The translations under genes were made by a program, and so were the position numbers. Shown one piece after another: positions 17,333 to 24,051 of a stretch of DNA of 64,000 nt. The DNA comes from Synergistetes bacterium HGW-Synergistetes-1. GTDB lineage: Bacteria; Synergistota; Synergistia; Synergistales; Synergistaceae. The stretch spans positions 23,929 through 87,928 of the forward strand of contig PGXO01000008.1 in the NCBI GenBank assembly GCA_002839185.1, in the 5' to 3' direction. A model generated the notes under the pieces. That model saw only the letters and a list, made by a program, of their open reading frames with translations. It did not search any database and was not told where the DNA came from. Numbering within the stretch: position 1 is the first letter of the stretch; the number at the start of each line of letters is the position of its first letter.

Positions 17333-17590
17333 TCAGGAACTCCGTCCCTTTGACATCACAGCTTTTACAGAGACTGCCTTTATCTTCCCCAACTTACCTG
17401 TCAGCGCGCTTATTTCGTCCGGCGTAGCGTCAAGGACCAGCGATATCACACTTAACTCCCGTTCCCTGTAAGGAATGCCCATCCTGCCTATTATTATTCC
17501 GCTGTGTTCGTGGAGGACATCGTTGACCTCTCTCACTGAATCAGGATCTTCAACTATTACAGCTGCTACTCCTATACGAGTTTCTTCCAT
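17333..17590 (-). CDS. TM1266-family putative [FeFe]-hydrogenase system regulator
   Basis: 85-residue ACT/ferredoxin-like-fold protein of the family found beside hydrogenase maturation genes. Recognisable parts are RIGVAAVIVED near residue 5, EHSGIIIGRMGIPYRERELSVI-type core near 27-50 and LGKIKAVSVK near 68. Its location upstream of hydF fits the family's usual setting. Its biochemical role is unproven. The start is the ATG at 17590; an in-frame start 48 nt upstream lies in the leader just after the terminator hairpin and is less likely. It follows a structured leader with a terminator. Confidence 0.85.
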   Translation of the reverse strand: MEETRIGVAAVIVEDPDSVREVNDVLHEHSGIIIGRMGIPYRERELSVISLVLDATPDEISALTGKLGKIKAVSVKAVMSKGRSS

Positions 17591-17834
17591 CAGATCTTCA
17601 CCTGCCTCGTAAAAAATTAAAAAAGAAGCCTTTCGCAAAGCGAAAGGCTTCTGACAGCGTCATGATCAATGACTCTCAGCGACCCTTCCCCCTGCACGGT
17701 AAATTTCCCTGCAGACAGACAGTCCGGTTATGGGCATTTCATCCGCCCTGTCGGAGGATCCGGCAAAGAAGAACTTATCATTCCCATAAATTGATATCTA
17801 AAAAAGTATAGATGCTTTGTGATAAAAGTGTCAA
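17591..17834 (-). promoter_or_regulatory. promoter and structured 5' leader (candidate riboswitch or attenuator) of the TM1266-hydF operon
   Basis: Promoter TTGACA (17829-17834), 18 nt, TATACT (17805-17810) on the minus strand. The leader of about 208 nt holds several inverted repeats, including GTCAT-TGATC-ATGAC and a CTGCA/TGCAG stem, and ends in a terminator directly before the first gene. No riboswitch consensus I know (TPP, SAM, FMN, glycine, cobalamin, c-di-GMP, Moco) fits. No convincing leader ORF is seen. Confidence 0.55.
17618..17652 (-). terminator. intrinsic terminator in the TM1266-hydF leader
   Basis: 13-bp perfect stem (17640-17652 with 17624-17636), AAA-type loop and a T-rich tract, located 28 nt before the first gene on the same strand. 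This is a position for conditional termination. Confidence 0.85.
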
Positions 17835-17943
17835 TGTCAACATACTGTTTTGTTCATAGTATTCACTTTTGTCCATATAAATCTAAATCAGTGAAAAGAA
17901 GAATTATCTGAAACTTAAGATAATTAAAAGCAAAGCTTTTTCG

Positions 17944-17952
17944 TGGTATAAT
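17944..17952 (+). promoter_or_regulatory. extended -10 promoter of the rubredoxin-like gene
   Basis: TGGTATAAT, an extended -10 element with no strong -35, about 105 nt before the ATG at 18058. A TTGACA at 17973 without a good partner -10 box is an alternative. Confidence 0.5.
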
Positions 17953-18057
17953 TATAATCGTCTTAAATATTTGACAGTTTGTCTTTTCATCGTGGCAGAC
18001 TAAATCAAATGCATCCTGGAAAAAATTCTTTACTAAAATACACGGGAGGTAGATATT

Positions 18058-18387
18058 ATGTTGTGGAAATGTTCAGTATGCGGTTACATCCATGAAGGAC
18101 CAGAAGCACCCGAAAAATGCCCCAAATGCGGAGCAGAAAAAGATAAGTTCACGGCCCTCACAGAAGACGAGGCAAAGAAAGTCCTTATGTCAGTCAGAAC
18201 AAACGACATCCACATGGAGATCGTAAAGCTTGCAAACAAACTCAAAGCGCTTGCGGAAGAGGGCATCGAAATCAACCTCGATCCTCCGTGCGTAGCACTC
18301 TTCAAGCAGGCAGTAGAAGAAGCAACAATGATCAAGCAGAGAAGCAAAGCCGAGATCGCAGGCCACGTAAGCAGAGGCAAGTGGTAA
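18058..18387 (+). CDS. rubredoxin-like domain protein
   Basis: 109 residues. The N-terminal 40 residues form a rubredoxin/rubrerythrin-type iron site with CSVC at 5-8 and CPKC at 21-24 (MLWKCSVCGYIHEG). The rest is a helical segment (about 41-109) with one further cysteine in DPPCVALF, of no known function. It is probably an electron-transfer or oxidative-stress protein of the cytoplasm. Good ribosome site GGGAGGT. Monocistronic, with a terminator right after it. Confidence 0.8.
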   Translation: MLWKCSVCGYIHEGPEAPEKCPKCGAEKDKFTALTEDEAKKVLMSVRTNDIHMEIVKLANKLKALAEEGIEINLDPPCVALFKQAVEEATMIKQRSKAEIAGHVSRGKW

Positions 18388-18424
18388 TATACTTCTGACA
18401 CAGTCATATCCTAAAAGAGACGGG

Positions 18425-18455
18425 GGGGCTCCCTTTCGGGAGCCCCTGATTTTTA
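18425..18455 (+). terminator. intrinsic terminator after the rubredoxin-like gene
   Basis: 9-bp GC stem (18425-18433 with 18438-18446), TTTC loop, then TGATTTTTA. Between convergent genes. Confidence 0.85.
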
Positions 18456-18472
18456 TCAGAAAACATGTTCAC

Positions 18473-19048
18473 CTATATCTTTTCGAGTTTTTCTTTGAGT
18501 TCCAGGCCGTCATGCCAGGCTTTTCCAATTTCCTCCCCTATCGACCAGTAACGGTTGTCGGGCATGCTGAGGCAGAAGGGGGAGACCTTTGTTATATCCG
18601 GGGCTCCGTTAGTCATATATTTATCTTCAGACCAGACGTTCCTGACCTCTCCGATGAAAAGGGTATCCACCTCGAGCCGGACTGATTCTATCAACCTGCA
18701 CTCCATTGTGACGGGACACTCGCGTATCATCGGTGCGTTTTTCAGCGATCCGTAAAATATGTCAAAAATTTTTGACTTGTCATATTCCCTTCCGCTTATG
18801 AGCCCCATCAGATCTGTCTGTGCGATCAGATCCACTGAAGGTATGTTGATGCTGAACTCTTTGTTTTCAAAAATCCCTTCTGCCGTGAATTTATTACCTA
18901 TCGCAATACACATCGCATTTGGTGAAGCGTTTACACGGCTGACCCACGCCACTGCCATGAAATTGGGTCTGCCCCCCTTGCATGAACCCACTAGGACCAT
19001 TGGCATGGGAAGTAAAAACGCATTGTTTCCTATCGATTTTTTTTCCAT
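18473..19048 (-). CDS. flavin reductase family protein (flavoredoxin-like)
   Basis: 191-residue FMN-binding split-barrel protein of the flavoredoxin type, typical of anaerobes. Typical features are PMPMVLVGSCKGGRPNFMAVAW near residues 13-33, GNKFTAEGI near 51 and SINIPSVD near 66. It probably carries electrons or reduces a small substrate. The start is the ATG at 19048 behind GGAGGTG; an ATG 15 nt upstream lacks spacing. No operon partner. Confidence 0.85.
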   Translation of the reverse strand: MEKKSIGNNAFLLPMPMVLVGSCKGGRPNFMAVAWVSRVNASPNAMCIAIGNKFTAEGIFENKEFSINIPSVDLIAQTDLMGLISGREYDKSKIFDIFYGSLKNAPMIRECPVTMECRLIESVRLEVDTLFIGEVRNVWSEDKYMTNGAPDITKVSPFCLSMPDNRYWSIGEEIGKAWHDGLELKEKLEKI

Positions 19049-19240
19049 GTCGCACACCTCCAAATTTCATAAAAAGTAAGTACCATACAGGGATAATGTC
19101 AAAGCTTGCGCAGCTTCAGTTTAACATCATTCAGTCAATATCTGAATCAGGAAGTAAAAAATTATCAAGCTTCATTTTTCTTCTTTACTGCTATCATATA
19201 CAGGATACATATCCCGGCAGTTATTTCGAAGGTGGTCGAA

Positions 19241-20437
19241 TTGTTCGATTTTTTGATCAGACGGTTTATAACAGACAGCCAAAACCACGAAGACCCATCA
19301 GTGAGAAAAGGCTATGGGGTTTTCTCCGGCATCATAGGGCTTATCCTTAACATTGTGCTCAGCCTGAGCAAGATCATTGCAGGAACGGTCTTCAACAGCA
19401 TATCGGTGACTGCGGACGGCATAAACAACATGTCTGACGCAGGATCGTCCATAGTGACCCTCATCGGCTTCAAAATGTCAGGCAAACCCGCAGACAGGGA
19501 CCACCCTTTCGGACACGCCAGGATAGAGTACCTCACCGGATTTATCCTCGGTATCGCCATATTGTTCGTAGGGGTGGAGCTTATAAGGTCCTCGGCAAAT
19601 AAGATAATGGACCCCCGCCCTGCAACCTACTCAACGATAATGTTTGTCATACTGGCTCTTTCGATCGCCGTTAAGTTATGGCTGAGCAGGTTATATGCAA
19701 GGATAGCGGACATCATTTCCTCTTCGACGATAAAAGCTGCTTCAGTAGATTCAGCGAATGACGTCCTGGCCACTTCGGCAGTCCTCATCGGGGCACTGAT
19801 ATCCAAATTTGCCGGGGTTGAAATAGACGGTTGGATGGGCATAGGAGTCGCACTTTTCGTTCTCTGGTCGGGAATTCAGATACTTAAATCTATACTGGGA
19901 CCGATACTGGGACAAATGCCCGACCCGGAGCTCGTCGACAGTATAGAAAAAAAGATCCTGTCATACGACGGGATATTAAACATTCATGATCTTGTGATAC
20001 ACAATTACGGCCCCGCGGTATATTTTGCCACCGTGCACGCAGAAGTTCACGCGAACGAAAGCTTCTTAAAATCACATGACATCATAGACTGCATTGAAAG
20101 AGACTGCGCCAGAGACCTCAATATCAACCTGGTAATACATATGGATCCGATAATTACCGATGACGAAGAGGTCAACAGACTGAAAAAGATGACCGAAGAG
20201 ATAGTGACAAATATTGACCAACGCTTCACCATACATGATTTCAGGATAGTGAAAGGCGAAACTCATACCAACCTGATCTTTGACGTTGTAGTACCTGCCG
20301 AACTTGATGTCTCAGCGACCAAACTTATCCATAGGATAGAAAAAGCGATAAAAACTGAAGACCCTAATTATTACCCTGTGATAACGATCGACAAAAATTA
20401 TGTCTCAACCTGCATCAACGGATCTATTGACATATAG
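19241..20437 (+). CDS. cation diffusion facilitator family metal transporter
   Basis: 398 residues from the TTG at 19241, which has AAGGTGG 5-6 nt upstream and gives the family-typical start FDFLIRRFITDSQNHEDPSVR. Membrane segments follow, with metal-site residues in DGINNMSDAGSS near 60 and DRDHPFGHARIEY near 86, and the second site in SVDSANDVLATSAV near 170. A long cytoplasmic domain of about 190 residues follows, double the usual length and possibly duplicated. Likely a proton-coupled exporter of Zn, Mn or Fe. An open extension upstream of 19241 is not family-like. Confidence 0.88.
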   Translation: MFDFLIRRFITDSQNHEDPSVRKGYGVFSGIIGLILNIVLSLSKIIAGTVFNSISVTADGINNMSDAGSSIVTLIGFKMSGKPADRDHPFGHARIEYLTGFILGIAILFVGVELIRSSANKIMDPRPATYSTIMFVILALSIAVKLWLSRLYARIADIISSSTIKAASVDSANDVLATSAVLIGALISKFAGVEIDGWMGIGVALFVLWSGIQILKSILGPILGQMPDPELVDSIEKKILSYDGILNIHDLVIHNYGPAVYFATVHAEVHANESFLKSHDIIDCIERDCARDLNINLVIHMDPIITDDEEVNRLKKMTEEIVTNIDQRFTIHDFRIVKGETHTNLIFDVVVPAELDVSATKLIHRIEKAIKTEDPNYYPVITIDKNYVSTCINGSIDI

Positions 20438-20442
20438 ATAAT

Positions 20443-20476
20443 GATCAGCAGCCGGCGTTTACGCCGGCTGCTGATC
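20443..20476. terminator. hairpin between convergent genes
   Basis: 16-bp perfect inverted repeat (20443-20458 with 20461-20476), without a T tract on either strand. It may act as a weak bidirectional terminator or transcript-end stabiliser. Confidence 0.5.
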
Positions 20477-20530
20477 CACCAAATTGATTCCAACCATTAA
20501 AGTCTGTTCCCTATATTCCCTAAATTTTGT

Positions 20531-21712
20531 TCAGCTGATTTCTTTCTTGTCCAGCGCGGCTGCGATCCTCTCCAGGCCTTCCGCAAGTTGTTTTCTTGTA
20601 GTTCCAACATTGAGGCGGGCAAATCCGTCACCCTCGGATCCGAAGTCAAGCCCCTTGTTCAGTGCCACCTTTGCCTCTTTCGCGAGGAATTCGGGCAGGG
20701 TCTTTCCATCAAAACCATACCCGCGGAAATCTATCCAGAATATGTATGTTCCCTCCGGATGATCCATCTTTGCCTTGGGCATACGTTCTTTTACAAATTT
20801 CTCAGCATAGTTCCTGTTGCCCTCCAGATATGCCACCATCTCGTCAGCCCAGTTCGCGCACTTTGTGTAGGCAGCTTCCATTGCAACAAGTCCCATCGCA
20901 TTGAGCCTTGAAAGGTGGAACCTCACAAGCACCGACTTGTACTGCTCCATCAAAGATGGATCTGGTATTATCGCGACGGATGATGCAAGGCCTGCCAGGT
21001 TGAATGTTTTGCTGGGGGCTAAAAATGTTACAGTTCGCTTTTCCATCTTCGGCAGTGTCGCAAGGCATGTATGCCTCGCGTCGCTGAATACTATATCCTG
21101 ATGTATTTCATCAGAAAGAATCAGCATATCTTTCCCTTCAGCCAGATCCGCAAGTTTTTCAAGTTCATCCTTGGTCCATACACGGGAGACTGGGTTATGA
21201 GGGCTACAGAATATTAGCGTACGGCATGTCGGGGTGATAAGCTTTTCCAGACCGTCCAGATCCATTACAAATCTGCCGTTCTCCCGTTTCAGGGGGTTTT
21301 TCACAACATGCCTGCCTGCCGTCTCGATAATTTCATAAAATGGGGGGTAGACGGGAGTCTGAAGTATTATTCCGTCGCCGGGTTTCGTATAGGCCTCAAT
21401 AGCAAAGGCAAGTCCTCCGACAACACCGGGAGCCCAGGTCACAGCACTTTTGTCAAAGCTCCATCCATGACGGACCTTTTCCCAGTTCACTATCGATTCG
21501 ATCAGGCTCTCCTTTACGACAGGATAGCCGAGGACACCATGCTTCAGTTTCTCCTCTATCGCCTCTATTACCTCCGGAGGTGATCTGAAGTCCATGTCCG
21601 CGACCCAATAGGGAAGCAGGTCAGGATCCCCGAAACGCTCTCCCACAAGGTCCCATTTCATCGAACTTGTGTTGCGCCGTTCTATATATTCATCAAAATT
21701 ATACTTACCCAT
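20531..21712 (-). CDS. MalY/PatB-family aminotransferase (cystathionine beta-lyase-like)
   Basis: 393-residue fold type I PLP enzyme of the PatB/MalY type, usually a cysteine-S-conjugate or cystathionine beta-lyase producing thiols, pyruvate and ammonia. Seen: LPYWVADMDFRSPP near 33-46, FCSPHNPVSRVW near 168, SDEIHQD near 200 and the PLP lysine in APSKTFNLAGL near 233. ATG behind AAGGAGG. It lies directly upstream of madM in the same direction as madLM reading but ends before the CDF gene; any tie to malonate is unclear. Confidence 0.88.
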   Translation of the reverse strand: MGKYNFDEYIERRNTSSMKWDLVGERFGDPDLLPYWVADMDFRSPPEVIEAIEEKLKHGVLGYPVVKESLIESIVNWEKVRHGWSFDKSAVTWAPGVVGGLAFAIEAYTKPGDGIILQTPVYPPFYEIIETAGRHVVKNPLKRENGRFVMDLDGLEKLITPTCRTLIFCSPHNPVSRVWTKDELEKLADLAEGKDMLILSDEIHQDIVFSDARHTCLATLPKMEKRTVTFLAPSKTFNLAGLASSVAIIPDPSLMEQYKSVLVRFHLSRLNAMGLVAMEAAYTKCANWADEMVAYLEGNRNYAEKFVKERMPKAKMDHPEGTYIFWIDFRGYGFDGKTLPEFLAKEAKVALNKGLDFGSEGDGFARLNVGTTRKQLAEGLERIAAALDKKEIS

Positions 21713-21747
21713 TAAAAGTCCTCCTTATAAAGAATAATATAACTTAT

Positions 21748-22518
21748 TTAGACGATAGCTGCTACAGCAAAATAAAGCACAGACGGGCAGACAAGGCATC
21801 CCAGGCCGGTATAAAAAGTAGCTGTCATGGCGGCGTAAGGTACGAGTGCAGGGTCAATTGCAGCCATCGCTGCGGAAGTTCCGCTGGTCGTACCCAGCAG
21901 GCCGCCGAAAATTATAGCCTCTCTCGGTTTATCTATCCTTATGATCTTCGAAACAAGCGGCGTTATCACCATTACAGCTATAGACTTGACCACACCGATC
22001 CCGATAGAAAGGGCTATGACGGAAGAATCGACTCCAAGTGCAGCTCCTGTCACAGGTCCTACAACGAACGTTACCGCCCCCGCTCCGATCGTTGTTATAT
22101 CTTCCGCTGTGGTATAACCGCCAAACCAGGCGAAGATCGCTCCTATCGTAAAGGAAAAAAGGACCCCGAGAACAAGCGAGACAAGACCTGCCAGTCCTGA
22201 TTTCTTCAGTTCGTTGAAGTCAGCGCCGAAAGCTGTGGCCACGATAGTAAAATCCCTCATCATCGAACCGCCCAGCAACCCTATCCCTGCAAAGATCGGA
22301 ATATTCGATATGCCTTTGCTCCCTCCAGTTATCCTGCCTCCAACATATGCCATCAAAAGGCCGAAGAGTATGGCTATCGATGATCCGTTGAGCTTTCCCT
22401 TCGTCAAATATTTTGAAAGGGCGTAGGAAACAAAGGTCACCAGTCCCACCACAGCGAAGGCGGTAACGAGTGGATTTTTTATCAGCATTTTTTCAGCTAT
22501 CTCAAAATGTCCAATCAT
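21748..22518 (-). CDS. madM: malonate transporter subunit MadM
   Basis: 256-residue, strongly hydrophobic membrane protein matching the MadM half of the Na+:malonate symporter (GRITGGSKGISNIPIF-type loop near residue 55-70, many glycine-rich helices). Start at the ATG 22518, overlapping the madL stop by 4 nt (ATGA); a longer reading frame running back into madL is out of family and rejected. Works with MadL. No malonate decarboxylase genes are present within this window. Confidence 0.85.
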   Translation of the reverse strand: MIGHFEIAEKMLIKNPLVTAFAVVGLVTFVSYALSKYLTKGKLNGSSIAILFGLLMAYVGGRITGGSKGISNIPIFAGIGLLGGSMMRDFTIVATAFGADFNELKKSGLAGLVSLVLGVLFSFTIGAIFAWFGGYTTAEDITTIGAGAVTFVVGPVTGAALGVDSSVIALSIGIGVVKSIAVMVITPLVSKIIRIDKPREAIIFGGLLGTTSGTSAAMAAIDPALVPYAAMTATFYTGLGCLVCPSVLYFAVAAIV

Positions 22519-22907
22519 TCCATGCCTTCCTCTCCCTGTTTCGCCTTCGAAGAGGAGATCCTGCTGACAAAAGGTATAAGGCAGAGACTGAGGACCGTCA
22601 GGGTGATTCCGCAGAGTATTGCAAGCCATCCGCTCCTTACAGCCTTCACTACATCCTGAGATGCCGACATCGCAATAACGACAGGGATATACATGTTCTG
22701 CCAGAACTTCAGTCCGGAGCAAAGACGCTCGTTCCTCAGGCTGTTCTTCACGGTTTCCGAATAGCTGCACAGAAGGAGCAGAAAGAGCATGGCAAATCCG
22801 ACCCCGCCAACGTTGGCATTAAGGCCCACAAACCTTCCCATAACCTCTCCGACAAAGAGACCTGCAAAATAGCATAAGGAAAGCAGAAGGACTCCATAAA
22901 TGACCAA
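22515..22907 (-). CDS. madL: malonate transporter subunit MadL
   Basis: 130-residue membrane protein of the MadL type (VIYGVLLLSLCYFAGLFVGE at the N-terminus, GLNANVGGVGFAMLFLL near 28). About four membrane segments. I use TTG at 22907 as start because it gives the family-typical V-I-Y-G-V beginning; the ribosome site is weak (GGGTG), so the start is less sure than the gene. Translationally coupled to madM. A terminator separates it from the glycyl radical operon upstream. Confidence 0.82.
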   Translation of the reverse strand: MVIYGVLLLSLCYFAGLFVGEVMGRFVGLNANVGGVGFAMLFLLLLCSYSETVKNSLRNERLCSGLKFWQNMYIPVVIAMSASQDVVKAVRSGWLAILCGITLTVLSLCLIPFVSRISSSKAKQGEEGME

Positions 22908-23011
22908 ATTAAAAACACCCCGAAAAATTCGAATTAATACCTCTCAAAACCAAGCTAACAGCCTGTTTAATTTAATCCATTTCCACCCGCCTGTCCAATG
23001 GAAAAACGAAC

Positions 23012-23047
23012 AAAAAAGTGTCGGCAGCTTTTCTCTTTGCCGGCACT
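23012..23047 (-). terminator. terminator after the glycyl-radical activase gene
   Basis: 10-bp stem with one mismatch (23038-23047 with 23017-23026) followed by TTTTTTG on the minus strand. It ends the glycyl radical operon and separates it from madLM. Confidence 0.75.
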
Positions 23048-23085
23048 CCAATAATATTTCAAAAACGTGACTCTTTATACTGATC

Positions 23086-24051
23086 CTAATTATTTAGCGG
23101 TATTCCGTTTATCCTGACCGGAACACCTGCTATTTCTTGAAACTTTATAGCTTTTCCCTTCATGAATTCAAGGCTCGGTGTCTTGATTTCCTGCAGGGGA
23201 TATTCAAGCCCCATGTTTTTGTACGTTTCCGTGCCAAGCCTGTGATATGCCAGAAATTCCATAAACTTGATCTTTTTAAGCCCTTTTATAAACTCGGCTG
23301 ACTTTTTGATCGCATCATCAGAATCATTCAGCCCCGGAATAAGTGGAGTCCTTATCACAAGGTCAAAATCATGGGGAGAGGCGTCTGCGCGTTTGATATT
23401 TTCCAATATAACCCTATTGTCGACACCTGTTAATTTCTTATGCTCCTCAGGATCGGCGTGCTTCAGGTCAACATAGAGAAGATTCAGAAGAGGAAGGATG
23501 CTCTCAATCTTTTCCCATGAGGAGAAAAAGCTTGTTTCAAGGGCTCTGTTTATTCCCCTTTCCCTGCATCCGATCAATATTTCGCGTACGAATTCAGCCT
23601 GATCAAAAGGCTCGCCTCCGCTTATAGTTACCCCTCCGCCTGAATGAAAATAAAAGACTTCGTCTTTTGATATCTCATGAATGACCTGTTTGGAGGTCAT
23701 GCGCGCCCCGTAACCCTTAAGGGCTGAAGAGGGGCATTTTTTCACACACAACATACATCCGTTACATTTATCCCTTTCAATCGACACCATCTCTTTTTCT
23801 TCGTCTATAGAAAGTGCTTTTTGGGGGCAGACAGAGACACATATCCCGCAAAGGATGCATTTTCCCCTGATATAGCCTATTTCAGGGGAGGACTTCTGTG
23901 ATTCGGGCGTGGAACACCAGAGACATTTAAGAGGACAGCCCTTTAAAAATACGACTGTCCTTAAGCCTTCCCCATCGTGGATCGAAGTTTTCTCGATCCG
24001 CAGAACATTTCCCTCAATTGAGGCGGAAGATCTTCCCATTTCTAACCGCAC
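23086..24051 (-). CDS. glycyl-radical enzyme activating enzyme (radical SAM)
   Basis: About 321 residues. Radical SAM motif CPLKCLWC near residues 39-46, then an insert with two [4Fe-4S] ferredoxin-type motifs (CILCGICVSVCP near 65 and CNGCMLCVKKCP near 95), and SGGEPFDQ near 145. It generates the glycyl radical on the partner enzyme, whose gene overlaps it by 10 nt. The extra clusters are typical of activases for non-PFL glycyl radical enzymes. GTG at 24051 is the outermost start; ATG at 24039 is equally plausible, neither having a clear ribosome site. Confidence 0.92.
   Translation of the reverse strand: MRLEMGRSSASIEGNVLRIEKTSIHDGEGLRTVVFLKGCPLKCLWCSTPESQKSSPEIGYIRGKCILCGICVSVCPQKALSIDEEKEMVSIERDKCNGCMLCVKKCPSSALKGYGARMTSKQVIHEISKDEVFYFHSGGGVTISGGEPFDQAEFVREILIGCRERGINRALETSFFSSWEKIESILPLLNLLYVDLKHADPEEHKKLTGVDNRVILENIKRADASPHDFDLVIRTPLIPGLNDSDDAIKKSAEFIKGLKKIKFMEFLAYHRLGTETYKNMGLEYPLQEIKTPSLEFMKGKAIKFQEIAGVPVRINGIPLNN

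Noticed and set aside
17653..17800. TPP riboswitch before the TM1266 gene, suggested by CTGAGA and the THI5-like binding protein
   Set aside because: The other TPP-box elements are absent and the order does not fit; kept only as an unassigned leader.
22518..22770. Long N-terminal extension of MadM
   Set aside because: It overlaps madL in another frame, is Cys/Arg-rich and unlike the family; ATGA coupling supports 22518.
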